A stretch of DNA of 64,000 bases from Natronoglycomyces albus (GTDB lineage Bacteria > Actinomycetota > Actinomycetes > Mycobacteriales > Micromonosporaceae): assembly GCF_016925535.1 (NCBI RefSeq), contig NZ_CP070496.1, forward strand, positions 2,356,001 to 2,420,000, read 5' to 3'. Position numbers and translations under genes: made by a program. This document shows, piece by piece, positions 51,769 to 60,660 of this stretch (its first letter is position 1; the number at the start of each line of letters is the position of its first letter). The notes below the pieces were generated by a model. That model worked only from the letters and a program-made list of their open reading frames with translations. It had not been told where the DNA came from and ran no database searches.

Positions 51769-51960
51769 GCCCGGTTCGTCGCGTCCACCCGGCCAAACAC
51801 CGGCGCGGGGGCGTTCATCCCCTTCTCGTCAGCGCTGCGGCCGTTTTGTCCCCAGTCGTGGCGCGCTGTCGCTGGCCCGAAGGTGGGAATGTGCCATGGC
51901 CTCTTTAGCGAATTGACCGCGTGCGGAACGGTTTTTTGCGATGGTGAAGCCAGGGGGATG

Positions 51961-53157
51961 ATGAAAGTCGGCTTTCTGGTTCACAATGCCTACGGCAACG
52001 GGGGCACGGTGCGAACCACTGTCAACACCGCCAACTTCCTGGCCGAACGTGGGCATGAGGTGGAGATCGCCTCGGTGCATCGTCACCGCGACGACGTGGC
52101 GTATCGATGGGACGAGAGGGTCAAGCTGTCACCTCTGACCGATTCGCGTCCGCTGTTTTCCAGTAAGTGGGGAACAATGTGGAGGCGTGGTAACCACCTG
52201 CGGCAGCGGCGGCTCGCGCAAGTGGAATCGGACATTTTTCCACGAGACGCCCCGGGGCACGACCTCTATAGTCGACTCAGCGACGAGCGTGTTCGGCAAT
52301 GGCTGGCGACGACCGAGGCGTCGGTCATCATCAGTACCAAAGCCGGGCTGCACTCGTATCTGGCCGCTTATGGTCGGCCTGAGACCATCTTGATCGGCCA
52401 AGAGCATCGGTTTCTCAACTCCTATCGTGGTCGGCTGCGCAGCCAGTTGCTGAAGACAATGCGTGGACTCGATGCCATTGTCACGTTGACGCAGGAGGAC
52501 TGCCAGGAGTATCGAAGGGAGCTGGCCGACTTTGCAGCTCCTATTCGGGCCATCCCCAATGCGGTCCCCGTCCCGGTACGACGTATGTCGAAGTTGAGCG
52601 AACCGGTCATCATGGCGGCGGGTCGACACACCCGTACGAAGGGTTTCGACTTGTTGGTGGACGCGTTTGGGATGCTCGCCGAGGACTTTCCCGAATGGTC
52701 GCTGGTCATCTATGGAAGCGGTAGCGAGTCATCAAAACTCGACGAACGCATTAGCCGCGAGGATCTGAGGGGCCGAGTGGTGCTGGCCGGGGAGGTCACG
52801 CCGCTGGATGATAGGTGGGCCCAGGCCTCCATCGCCGTGGTTCCCTCGCGTTTCGAAGGATTCGGGATGTCTCTCATTGAAGCTATGGCAAGCGGTGTAC
52901 CTGTGGTGGCCACGGATGTTCCGATTGGGCCGCGGGTGCTCATCGAGCATCATCGAAACGGAATGCTCTGCGAGCCCACCGCATCGGGTATCGCCAAACA
53001 ACTGGAACAGTTGATGGCGGACGCTCAGCTTCGCTATGACCTAAGCGAGGCTGAGCTGCGCACCGCCGAGGGATACCGTCCCCAGCAGATCGCCCCCATG
53101 TATGAGGATCTGTTCGGTGAACTGGTGCAGCGGCGTCGCCACAGTTTCAAGATGTGA
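51961..53157 (+). CDS. GT4-type glycosyltransferase
   Basis: 398 aa from ATG 51961 (ATG 51958 is equally possible, behind AGGGGG). GT-B fold: N-terminal MKVGFLVHNAYGNGGTVRTTVNTANFLAERGHEVEI, then VIMAAGRHTRTKGFDLLVDAF and the nucleotide-sugar motif VPSRFEGFGMSLIEAMASGVPVVATD (E-x(7)-E). It has no signal peptide and is cytoplasmic. Retaining GT4 enzymes make glycolipids, capsular or wall polysaccharides. The neighbour genes do not form a polysaccharide cluster, so the acceptor cannot be named. Confidence 0.9.
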   Translation: MKVGFLVHNAYGNGGTVRTTVNTANFLAERGHEVEIASVHRHRDDVAYRWDERVKLSPLTDSRPLFSSKWGTMWRRGNHLRQRRLAQVESDIFPRDAPGHDLYSRLSDERVRQWLATTEASVIISTKAGLHSYLAAYGRPETILIGQEHRFLNSYRGRLRSQLLKTMRGLDAIVTLTQEDCQEYRRELADFAAPIRAIPNAVPVPVRRMSKLSEPVIMAAGRHTRTKGFDLLVDAFGMLAEDFPEWSLVIYGSGSESSKLDERISREDLRGRVVLAGEVTPLDDRWAQASIAVVPSRFEGFGMSLIEAMASGVPVVATDVPIGPRVLIEHHRNGMLCEPTASGIAKQLEQLMADAQLRYDLSEAELRTAEGYRPQQIAPMYEDLFGELVQRRRHSFKM

Positions 53158-53259
53158 ACGTGGTAGCGCCACCGTCACGGAAGTACCTGGCCAGTACGAG
53201 ACAAGGCTATTTCGCCCCGCACTGACCAGGCAATTGCCCCTGAAGGCAACTGAGATGGG

Positions 53260-54222
53260 CTAACTGCGAGTGAAGACTCGCACGTAGTCGACCAGCATCG
53301 AGTGTCCCGGTTGGGTCTGCGCCGTGGGTGTCTGCTTACCCGCTACTCCATCGGGAAATCCGCCGCCTATGGCGAGGTTGAGCAGGATGAAGTAGCCAGC
53401 GTGTTCGGTCATTTCCGCCCAGGTGTGGGCCGGTAGCTGACCTTCGCTGACGGTGTGGAAGTGGGTGTCGTTGATGTACCAGCGCAGTTGCGCTGGAGAT
53501 ACGCTGTCGTCCCATTCGAAGGCGTAGTTATGGAATCCTCCAATGCAGGGGCCGGTGATGCAGTCGGTCGAACCACTGAGGCCGTTGAACTCATTGCATG
53601 GTCCGCCCGGTGCGACACCACAGTGGAGTGCGCCTGAGATCCAATCGAGGCCATTGACGTTCTCCATGAAGTCGAACTCTCCGATGCCCGGCCAGTTCCA
53701 GTAGTTGCCACGGTATGGCGAACCCAGGGCCCAGAATGCGGGCCAGTATCCTTCGGCGGCCTCTCCGGTCACATTGGGCAGCTGAAGACGGCCTTCCACG
53801 CGGAGGGCACCGCCTTCGGGCGGGCGGAAGTCTCCGCGATGGGTCTCCAAGCGGGCCGACGTCCAGTCCCCGTTGCCGTCACGGTGCGCTGTGATGACGA
53901 GGTTGCCGTTGCCATCGAGGGAGACGTTGGCGGGGTCGTTGGTGTGGTAGGCGATTTCGCCTGTGCCCCATAGGTCGGGGCCACCAGGGTAGGAGTGCCC
54001 GATGTTGAAGTGCCAGTTCTTCGAGGAAGGCAACGAACCTGCCGGGCCGTTGAATTCATCGGCCCAAATCAGTTCCCACTCATGGTGGTGATCCTGAGCG
54101 TTGGCGTTGGCCGAGGCCATGGTGATGCCAGCGGCGGCGACCACTGTGGCCGCCGCAGCCGCCACGAATTTCACGGTGCGGCGTTTGGGCCGGGTCGTTG
54201 TGGTGTTTGTTTCGGAAGTCAT
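53260..54222 (-). CDS. Secreted GH16 beta-glucanase
   Basis: 320 aa from ATG 54222 (AAAGGAACCCCC upstream). The signal peptide has a basic start and a long Ala/Val core (VKFVAAAAATVVAAAGITMASANANA). The GH16 catalytic motif is GEFDFMENV (E-x-D-x-x-E), and substrate-site residues are seen in ELIWADEFNGPAGSLPSSKNWHFNIG and WPAFWALGSPYRG. It probably cuts beta-1,3 or beta-1,3/1,4-glucans (laminarinase-like). No carbohydrate-binding module is present. Element A copy 3 lies 93 bases upstream. Confidence 0.9.
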   Translation of the reverse strand: MTSETNTTTTRPKRRTVKFVAAAAATVVAAAGITMASANANAQDHHHEWELIWADEFNGPAGSLPSSKNWHFNIGHSYPGGPDLWGTGEIAYHTNDPANVSLDGNGNLVITAHRDGNGDWTSARLETHRGDFRPPEGGALRVEGRLQLPNVTGEAAEGYWPAFWALGSPYRGNYWNWPGIGEFDFMENVNGLDWISGALHCGVAPGGPCNEFNGLSGSTDCITGPCIGGFHNYAFEWDDSVSPAQLRWYINDTHFHTVSEGQLPAHTWAEMTEHAGYFILLNLAIGGGFPDGVAGKQTPTAQTQPGHSMLVDYVRVFTRS

Positions 54223-54314
54223 GGGGGTTCCTTTTGCCAGGGGATGCCTCAGTCGCGAGGCGGAGGGAGGAGCGCGGCGACGTTGACGCGTGTGGAGGTG
54301 GGATCGAACCCTAA

Positions 54315-54472
54315 GAGCTACCAACTGATTAGTTTCCGTAGCGAGGATGGTGCGTATGACCGATTGGCAAGGCGAGGGTGCTTGCCATGCCTCAGCGGAT
54401 ATGGCAAGTGCCGACAAGGCGGCCAGGTGCCATAAACACCATCGCAGTGGAAGGAAAATCTGTTAGTGGCTC
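54315..54472. mobile_element. Small inverted-repeat element A, diverged copy 3
   Basis: 158 bp, recognisable by the conserved interior (GTTTCCGTAGCGAGGATGGTG, GGATATGGCAAGTGCCGACAA, GCGGCCAGG) and by TAA on both sides. The end repeats have drifted (GAGCTACCAACTGATTAG at the left, TGTTAGTGGCTC at the right). It is older than the two nearly identical copies at 27645 and 30415. It occupies the control region between the GH16 gene and the FAD monooxygenase end; nothing else is recognised in that gap (54223-54590). Confidence 0.7.
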
Positions 54473-54590
54473 TAAGACTGTGCACGTCCTGGAACCTCAA
54501 TTATGACGGTCTATTAACCAAAGTCAATATATTCGGACATATTACTTACAGAGTTGTAAGTGAAATTTTGCGCTTGGCGGGAACCGGGCG

Positions 54591-55715
54591 CTATACCCAC
54601 AAGTCGGTCATATCGATCGCATTCTTGACTTTCTCCACGGCCGCAACGTTTTCGGCCTCCGCGTGTCGGTCGCGCGGGTCGGTCGCTAGCCTTTGATTGG
54701 CTTCGGCAAAAGGTCGCATTCGTATTTCGTATCGTTCGAAGGCCACTCGATGTTCCCCCTCGGCCCGATGCAGCTCCGAGGCGAGCACATATGCTCCCAC
54801 CATCGCCACACTGGTCCCTTGCCCCGAAAGGGCGGACGCACAACAGGCCGCGTCCCCCACGAGAGCCACTGGCCCCTTTGACCACGAGGGCAGGTGGATT
54901 TGGGCCATGGAGTCGAAATAGAAATCGTCAGCCCGCCGCATCCGCTCAAGTAGTCGCGGAACTTCCCAGCCCAGGCCAGAGAACCGGGCCTGAAGCAGCC
55001 GCTGGTTGGCGGTGGTGTCGCGGTGATCGAAGTTGAATGGCTCGGTGATAAAGCCCAGATTCACCCGCAGCTGGGAGTTGTCACGAACAGTGAACACCGC
55101 TCCGCCCACATCCCCCTCGTTGAACCACGTCTGCCAATCCTCTAGGCCCAAGAAGTTGTCGCAACTAAAAATCGACAGATACGTGCCCAAATGAGAAATG
55201 TAGTCTCGTTCGGGTCCGAACACCAGGTCACGGGTGGAGGAATGAAGACCGTCAGCCCCGATCACTAGATCGAAGCGGCGTGGGGCACCGTGCTCGAACT
55301 CAACGTCGACTCCCGTCTCATCTGCGCTCAAAGCACGGATGGAATCACCGAACAGGTACTCGACACTGTCGGTGGCCGCGTGCATGAGCTGTACCAAGTC
55401 TTCTCGCAAGAGCTCAATGTCATCGGAGTCCACGCGCCCGGCAGAAAGCGTGACTTCCTCGGAACGCCATTGTTCATTGCCCTGGCCATCCAACATGGAC
55501 ATACCTCGCATTGTCGTGCGCACAGATCGGGCGGCTGACTCGAGACCCATCTTCCGCAGCACCTCCACAGCGACTCCGCGCACGTCGACTGCCTGCCCTC
55601 CAACCCGCAGCGCCGGTGCCTTCTCAACGATGACGGGGCTGAAGCCGAATCGACGCAGCCAGTAGGCCAGGGCCGTTCCCGCGACTCCGGCCCCCGAGAT
55701 AAGTACAGTGGTCAT
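54591..55715 (-). CDS. FAD-dependent monooxygenase (PHBH fold)
   Basis: 374 aa from ATG 55715 (AGGGGAG upstream). The dinucleotide-binding start is VLISGAGVAGTALAYWLRRFG, the second FAD motif RRFDLVIGADGLHSSTRD (D-G), and the third GPVALVGDAACCASALSGQGTSVA (G-D-A). It is of the group that includes aromatic hydroxylases and tetracycline/rifampicin-inactivating monooxygenases. The gene is divergent from a GntR-TetR hybrid regulator with operator-like repeats between, the usual layout of an inducible detoxification gene. Confidence 0.87.
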   Translation of the reverse strand: MTTVLISGAGVAGTALAYWLRRFGFSPVIVEKAPALRVGGQAVDVRGVAVEVLRKMGLESAARSVRTTMRGMSMLDGQGNEQWRSEEVTLSAGRVDSDDIELLREDLVQLMHAATDSVEYLFGDSIRALSADETGVDVEFEHGAPRRFDLVIGADGLHSSTRDLVFGPERDYISHLGTYLSIFSCDNFLGLEDWQTWFNEGDVGGAVFTVRDNSQLRVNLGFITEPFNFDHRDTTANQRLLQARFSGLGWEVPRLLERMRRADDFYFDSMAQIHLPSWSKGPVALVGDAACCASALSGQGTSVAMVGAYVLASELHRAEGEHRVAFERYEIRMRPFAEANQRLATDPRDRHAEAENVAAVEKVKNAIDMTDLWV

Positions 55716-55795
55716 TGCTACTCCCCTAGAGCGTAAAAGTGATGCCATAACTCTAGGAAAGTAGCGCGTGAACTGCATTTCTAGCTTCTTCTAGC

Positions 55796-55844
55796 CTAGA
55801 ACAGTTAAGGCGATCAGAACTGAACACGCGGGCATCTGTTCTAG
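55796..55844. promoter_or_regulatory. Inverted repeats in the FAD monooxygenase/regulator gap
   Basis: CTAGAACAG (55796-55804) and CTGTTCTAG (55836-55844) are exact complements 31 bases apart between the divergent start codons (55715 and 55869). Further CTAG steps lie nearby. They are candidate binding sites of the hybrid regulator. Confidence 0.5.
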
Positions 55845-55868
55845 ATCAGTTGATAGGGAGGCACCTAC

Positions 55869-56816
55869 GTGGACCGCACTGAGGAAGCACCGTTTCGACA
55901 GATTGCCGCCGAACTACGCAGGCGGATTACCAACGGCACGCTCGGTACTGGCCAACGAGTGCCATCGACGAGGCAGGTCGCCAAAGAATTCGCGGTGGCC
56001 TTGGCCACCGCGGCCAAAGCCCTCGATGTGTTGCGTCAAGAAGGGCTGATCGTGACCCGTCCGCGTTCGGGCAGCGTGGTGGCCGCACCCCCACGATCGC
56101 CCCAGGCAGCGCACAACCCTGCCGCTAGTGAACTCAACCGAAACCTGATCGTCGGCCACGCCATCGATATCGCCGATACGGCCGGGCTACCAGCGGTGTC
56201 CATGCGCGCAGTCGCCGGACGCTGCGGCGTCTCCCCCATGTCGCTATACCGGCACTTCGACAGCAAAGAGGAACTAATCTTGTCGATGGCCGACACCGCC
56301 TACGGCACCATCGATGTCCCCAACCAGGTGGCGCAACCCTGGAGGAGCCGCATCGAAGAACTCGCCAGCGAGCTATGGCGCATACACGCGCGCCACCCTT
56401 GGCTGAGTCATATGCACCCCGTGACGCGCCCAACCCCCGTACCGAGCTTGTTGGCCATCGGCGACCACATGCTCGCGGCCTTGAACGAACTTGCTCTTCC
56501 ACCTGCGGTCCGATTCGACGTCTATGTGTTGATACACGGCCACATCACCGGAGTGGCGGCCAATCGCGAAAAGGAGGACATCGCGATCTCACACACTGGC
56601 GTGTCACACGAGGAATGGGCCGACCTGCGCTATCAGCCGACTATGCGGTCCGACGATGCTCGCTTGCGCTACCCGGCCTTGGTTGGCATGTTCGGCCCTT
56701 CGGGCCAGCTGGAAGACGGTTACGACCTCGACTTGGACCGACTCTTCACCGTCGGGCTACGTCTGCTGCTGGATGGAATCGAAACCCTCAGCGCAAACTA
56801 TGAGCAACCCAGCTGA
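55869..56816 (+). CDS. GntR-TetR hybrid transcriptional regulator
   Basis: 315 aa from GTG 55869. Residues 1 to about 75 form a GntR winged helix (FRQIAAELRRRITNGTLGTGQRVPSTRQVAKEFAVALATAAKALDVLRQEGLIVTR). About 90-140 is a TetR helix-turn-helix (IVGHAIDIADTAGLPAVSMRAVAGRCGVSPMSLYRHFDSKEELI). The rest is a TetR C-terminal ligand/dimer domain (VLIHGHITGVAANREKED, LFTVGLRLLLDGIE). Two DNA-binding domains in one chain are a recurrent but uncommon actinobacterial design. It probably represses the divergent FAD monooxygenase. Confidence 0.87.
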   Translation: MDRTEEAPFRQIAAELRRRITNGTLGTGQRVPSTRQVAKEFAVALATAAKALDVLRQEGLIVTRPRSGSVVAAPPRSPQAAHNPAASELNRNLIVGHAIDIADTAGLPAVSMRAVAGRCGVSPMSLYRHFDSKEELILSMADTAYGTIDVPNQVAQPWRSRIEELASELWRIHARHPWLSHMHPVTRPTPVPSLLAIGDHMLAALNELALPPAVRFDVYVLIHGHITGVAANREKEDIAISHTGVSHEEWADLRYQPTMRSDDARLRYPALVGMFGPSGQLEDGYDLDLDRLFTVGLRLLLDGIETLSANYEQPS

Positions 56817-56853
56817 TCGCCTCATCAAATGAGGGCCAACACAGGGCAACCGA

Positions 56854-57423
56854 TTATGAGTGGGTGCTGCGATAACGGGCCGCCTTGGCCTGATTTCCGC
56901 AGGTTTTCATGCTGCACCAGCGGCGACGCCGCCCACGCGAGGAATCCACAAAGAACCAACCACACCGACCGCACGATCGCAACGGCCGCGACCCCGGGCT
57001 CAGCACCAACCTGAGCGAACGCAACGCAAGGACCGAAAGCGCCCCCCGAACCATATGCGGCGCAATCGAACCATCAGCACCCACAGTCACCGCGTCGCGC
57101 ACACCGCAATAGGCGACCCCAAGCAGGCCCGCCAGTGCCGAAGTCGGTACATCGCTCCCACTCTCCAGGGAGGAAAAGACCGCCCACATGTGCTGGCGCA
57201 TCGTGCGCCCCTCATCCAGGACCGATTCAGGGTCATCGTCCAGTGCTGGACCATCCCCTGCTGGCAACAGCGCAGCCCAACGCAGCCACGAAAACAAGGA
57301 CTCAGGGCTATCGAGCAGGTCCGCTCCCAGCTCAGGGGTGCGGCGATAGACCGTGTTCGCGAAATCCAGCGCAACATCACCGGCGATAAAATGGTCGTCG
57401 CTCCACACAGTGCCAGTGCTCAT
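56854..57423 (-). CDS. CGNR zinc-finger protein
   Basis: 189 aa. The N-terminal ABATE-like domain (ALDFANTVYRR, LFSWLRWAALL) is followed by the CGNR zinc finger CGRCGWFFVDSSRGRRRRWCSMKTCGNQAKAARYR. Cysteines are spaced C-x2-C ... C-x4-C with the C-G-N-x-x-K-A/R signature. The family is thought to act as transcription regulators. The start overlaps the stop of the acetyltransferase gene by 4 bases. Confidence 0.9.
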   Translation of the reverse strand: MSTGTVWSDDHFIAGDVALDFANTVYRRTPELGADLLDSPESLFSWLRWAALLPAGDGPALDDDPESVLDEGRTMRQHMWAVFSSLESGSDVPTSALAGLLGVAYCGVRDAVTVGADGSIAPHMVRGALSVLALRSLRLVLSPGSRPLRSCGRCGWFFVDSSRGRRRRWCSMKTCGNQAKAARYRSTHS

Positions 57424-57998
57424 CGCAACGAGTACCGCATCACTGGACGGTCGCGGCGGGGTCGTGCGACCTCGTGAAACCCGACGGTGCGAAACGCGCT
57501 GGCGATGCCGGTCATCGCGTTGTCGGCCCCGGCTTGCCGGCCGCCGAGCGGGTCCACTGGGTAGGCTTCGAGCGTTCGAATTTCAGCGGTCCCTGTGAGG
57601 TAATCGCATACGGCCCGGATCAACTCTGGCAATAGCCCTTCGCGGCGGTGACCTTTCTTGATGAGTAGGCAGCTCAAGGAGGTGACCGGCTCGTCGTCGA
57701 TCGGTTTCAGCAGCGGAGAGCGCTGCATGCGGGGATAGTCGGCGCGGTTGCCGAAGGCGCACCAGGCGATGGGCTCGGTTTCGAGGTAGCCAACGACTCC
57801 TGGACTGGGCGAACCGGTGGCGAGTTTCCTCATGTGCGCTTTGTTGCCATCGCCTTTGCCCTCCATCCATTCGTCGATGCTTAGCCGCCAATGCATACAC
57901 CAGCAGCCGCGGGCTCCGCCGTTGGTTCCCATCACCGTTTCGAAGTCGTCCCACGTTTGCGAAGTCAAGGGACTGACGGTGAGTCGCGTGGTCGTCAT
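57420..57998 (-). CDS. GNAT-family acetyltransferase
   Basis: 192 aa. The family landmarks are VVGYLETEPIAWCAFGNRADYPRM, SCLLIKKGHRREGLLPELIRAVCDYL (acetyl-CoA loop R-R-E-G in place of the usual Q/R-x-x-G-x-G) and the C-terminal FRTVGFHEVARPRRDRPVMRY. An N-terminal RGCWCMHWRL resembles a subgroup of actinobacterial GNATs. It is the first gene of a two-gene unit with the CGNR protein. Acceptor unknown. Confidence 0.82.
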   Translation of the reverse strand: MTTTRLTVSPLTSQTWDDFETVMGTNGGARGCWCMHWRLSIDEWMEGKGDGNKAHMRKLATGSPSPGVVGYLETEPIAWCAFGNRADYPRMQRSPLLKPIDDEPVTSLSCLLIKKGHRREGLLPELIRAVCDYLTGTAEIRTLEAYPVDPLGGRQAGADNAMTGIASAFRTVGFHEVARPRRDRPVMRYSLR

Positions 57999-58333
57999 AC
58001 TCGCACCCCTTTCGGTGGCGCCGTTATTCGTGCCCGTTCTTGGTCGTGGTGGCTCATCCTGGCTGCGGGTTCTTGGGATCTTGATTCAGGATCGCCCGAC
58101 AATAGTAACTGTAATACAGCCTTTTAACAGTTACTAGGATTTGGCTGCAGGAATTCGCCTAGGACCCTTGACGCACGCACAGCGCCTCGGTAGGCCTGCT
58201 TGGGGTCGCTTCCAGCACTAACGCGCAATCGGCATGGCTCTTGAGATCCGCAGAGCTCCGATCGGGTATGGGGCTTCACTCGCTGCCATTGCCTGGCACG
58301 GGCGAGGCGGGATGTAGCGAAAGAGGCAGCGGG
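57999..58333. other. Intergenic stretch, nothing recognised
   Basis: 335 bases between two minus-strand genes. It should contain the promoter for the GNAT-CGNR unit. No gene, repeat or strong hairpin was seen. Confidence 0.5.
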
Positions 58334-58636
58334 CTACGAGGCTAGGCGTTCGCCGGGTCGCTGAGGCTGCCGCTGGGCATCAGCATCGCTCGTGGGCTGA
58401 CTGATCTGCGCCCACACGACATCAAGTGAAAGGTCGTGGACGGCGGCGATGGCCGCGATGGTGGTAAACGCGGGGGTGGCCACTCGCCCCGACTCGATTT
58501 TCCGCAGTGTCTCGGGGGAGATGTTGGCGGCCAACGCGACCTCAAGCATGGATCGTTCACCGCGGGCGCGGCGCAGGATGGCGCCCAAGCGCTTGCCGCG
58601 CTCAATATCCGCGGATGTAAGGGGCAACCTGACCAT
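58334..58636 (-). CDS. XRE-family transcriptional regulator
   Basis: 100 aa with an XRE helix-turn-helix at about 15-75 (LGAILRRARGERSMLEVALAANISPETLRKIESGRVATPAFTTIAAIAAVHDLSLD). A hydrophilic Gln/Pro tail follows. It is divergent from the methionine aminopeptidase gene with direct repeats between them. That placement suggests control of that gene and of itself. Confidence 0.88.
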   Translation of the reverse strand: MVRLPLTSADIERGKRLGAILRRARGERSMLEVALAANISPETLRKIESGRVATPAFTTIAAIAAVHDLSLDVVWAQISQPTSDADAQRQPQRPGERLAS

Positions 58637-58654
58637 GCCTAGGATATTAACACT

Positions 58655-58680
58655 GGGATAGTATTACCGGGATAGTTATT
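58655..58680. promoter_or_regulatory. Direct repeats in the XRE/map gap
   Basis: GGGATAGTATT (58655-58665) and GGGATAGTTATT (58669-58680) are near-identical repeats 14 bases apart between the divergent XRE regulator and methionine aminopeptidase genes. They are likely operator half-sites for the regulator, perhaps overlapping a -10 element. Confidence 0.5.
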
Positions 58681-58704
58681 GGACCACCGGACGAGGAAAT
58701 TAGC

Positions 58705-59475
58705 GTGATTGAGATAATGAGCCCTGCTGAGCTGCGCCGGGCCCGCAAGACCGGCAGGCTCATCGGGTCGATTCTGCAAACGCTGCGACAGCGGTGCGTC
58801 GTGGGCACGAACCTGCTGGAGATCGACCAATGGACGCACCACATGATCAGCCAGGCGGGTGCCCAGTCCTGCTATGTCGACTATGCGCCGCCATTCGGCC
58901 AGGGGCCGTTTGGTCACTACATTTGCACATCGGTAAACGACGCTGTCCTCCATGGGCGGCCGCGCGACTACCAACTCAAGGATGGGGACCTGCTCAGCCT
59001 AGATCTGGCCGTATCCTTGGACGGGGTGGTCGCCGACTCGGCCATCAGCTTTTTCGTCGGCGATTCCTCTACCTCGTCGGGGCAAGCGATGATCGATACG
59101 ACCCAGCGTGCTCTTCAAGCTGGAATCGCGGCCGCAGTGCCAGGGGCACACATCGGAGACATCTCCCATGCCATCGGTACCGTTCTGACCGGGGCAGGCT
59201 ACCGGGTCAACACCGACTTTGGAGGCCATGGGGTCGGGTCGACCATGCATCAAGACCCGCACATTCCCAACCTAGGACGCCCTGGGAAAGGCTATCGATT
59301 GCGCCCCGGGTTGCTGCTGGCCCTTGAGCCGTGGGTCATGGCTGACACCGATCGGCTCATCACCGACGCCGACGGGTGGACGCTGCGCAGTGCCACCGGA
59401 TCGCTGACCGCCCATAGCGAGCACACGATCGCCATCACAGAAAATGGGGCCGACGTCCTCACGCTGCCTCAGTAG
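58705..59475 (+). CDS. map: Methionine aminopeptidase type I
   Basis: 256 aa from GTG 58705 (GAGGAAA eight bases upstream). The metal ligands of the pita-bread fold are in LSLDLAVSLDGVVADSAISFFVG (two Asp), FGGHGVGSTMHQDPHIP (His) and LLALEPWVMAD (Glu), with the last Glu in HSEHTIAIT. It removes the N-terminal Met of new proteins. Genomes usually have another housekeeping copy; this one, paired with its own XRE regulator, may be an alternative form used under particular conditions. Confidence 0.92.
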   Translation: MIEIMSPAELRRARKTGRLIGSILQTLRQRCVVGTNLLEIDQWTHHMISQAGAQSCYVDYAPPFGQGPFGHYICTSVNDAVLHGRPRDYQLKDGDLLSLDLAVSLDGVVADSAISFFVGDSSTSSGQAMIDTTQRALQAGIAAAVPGAHIGDISHAIGTVLTGAGYRVNTDFGGHGVGSTMHQDPHIPNLGRPGKGYRLRPGLLLALEPWVMADTDRLITDADGWTLRSATGSLTAHSEHTIAITENGADVLTLPQ

Positions 59476-59512
59476 GCGGGGTCTCGTACTCGGCCAAAGT
59501 CGGTACAGTCGG

Positions 59513-60138
59513 ATGAGACCCGATCACGGTTGCTCCGGTTACCAACTCGCGCCCGTCGACTCACAAAGCTAGTAAGTCAGCGGTGCTGGTCCCCCGCTGT
59601 TAGCCCCAGAGTGCAACTACACCTGGGACGCTGGCGTCGAAGCTCAGCTGGCGGAGCAGTTCACTCTCATCGTCGCCACCCCAGGGACTACGGTCAGAGT
59701 TCCAGGACCGGGGGACCTAGTTATGACGTGGGGTGCTGGGCTGCTGACTTGCAGGCCGTTGCGCGGCATGTGGGCTATGAGCGCTTTGTGTTCTTTGGCT
59801 ACTCCTTCACCGGGGTTTTCGGGCCGTGGCTGACTCGTCAGTTGCGCACTGCCAAGGCCGTCGCAGCTGTGGCTTCCGGTGGTTTTCCCGTGCTCGGCGA
59901 TTATCGAATCACGCTAGACGACGTCGAGACCCAGGCGCGAGAGCTAGAGCAGGATCATGCCGTCTTGGAGCAAGTGCAGCAACGGTTTGATCCTTTGGCG
60001 GCGCGGAAGTTCTATCGCGACATTGCCAATCTGGCTCCCGACGCCCTAGTCGACGATGCGCCGTGCCCAATTTACTGTTTCTGGGGAGACGAAGACACCG
60101 ACGCGGTCCAGATGGCGCTCTCCAATGAGGAATACATG
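59513..60138 (+). pseudogene. Alpha/beta hydrolase, broken
   Basis: A hydrolase can be followed across three faults. An ATG at 59513 reads into GYQLAPVDSQS, then TAG and TAA at 59570-59575. The same frame resumes as GAGPPLLAPECNYTWDAGVEAQLAEQFTLIVATP. A frameshift near 59680-59684 moves on to RDYGQSSRTGGPSYDV, then YERFVFFGYSFTG, where the nucleophile-elbow Ser is kept (G-Y-S-F-T-G). The protein-like frame ends near 60138, where the transposase remnant begins, so the C-terminal part with the catalytic His is lost. Confidence 0.75.
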
Positions 60139-60147
60139 AAGCTTACT

Positions 60148-60560
60148 TCATCGTGTTTTTTGTTCGTGGCTGTTGAATACGCTGATGGCGTGGGTGATAT
60201 TGGTGGCGTGGTGGGAGTTACAGCGGAGTTTGTGCAGGATGCGCCATTTCTTCAGTTGGGCGAAGATGCGTTCGCCTCGGTCGCGTAGCTGGCTGTGCAG
60301 GCGGTTGTAGTCGGTTGTGTATGGGGGTTTGTTACTTCCATTCCATGGCGCGGCGATGTTGTCAGTGTCCAAACCCTGGTATCCCTTGTCGGCTAGGGGG
60401 CATGTTAGCCCGGTGTCACTCATAGGGGATCTGCCAGATGCGGGCGGCTCGTGTGTCATGAACAGGGCCGGGCAAGGCTGCCGATATCCACAACAGATTT
60501 CCTTGAGGATCGGTAATGGCATGTATGTTCACATCGTGGAATCACCATCTCTTGAAATGC
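60148..60560 (-). pseudogene. IS5-type transposase remnant
   Basis: The minus strand reads VNIHAITDPQGNLLWISAAL, PGPVHDTRAARIWQIPYE, then a stop (about 60416), and in a second frame LTCPLADKGYQGLDTDN, RGERIFAQLKKWRILHKLRC, ending NSHEQKTR. This is the C-terminal half of a DDE transposase of the IS5 type (DDE_Tnp_4: D-K-G-Y-x-G and G-E-R-x-x-A-Q-L-K-x-W). It is cut at the N-terminus and frameshifted, so it is inactive. It abuts the broken hydrolase gene. Confidence 0.75.
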
Positions 60561-60660
60561 GAATCCATGTTCACAGGTGACTCAGACACGAGCTAGACGC
60601 TGAACATCTCTGCGCCCTCAACCTCTAATTTGCACTGACCAGCTTGCTACAGATATACGC

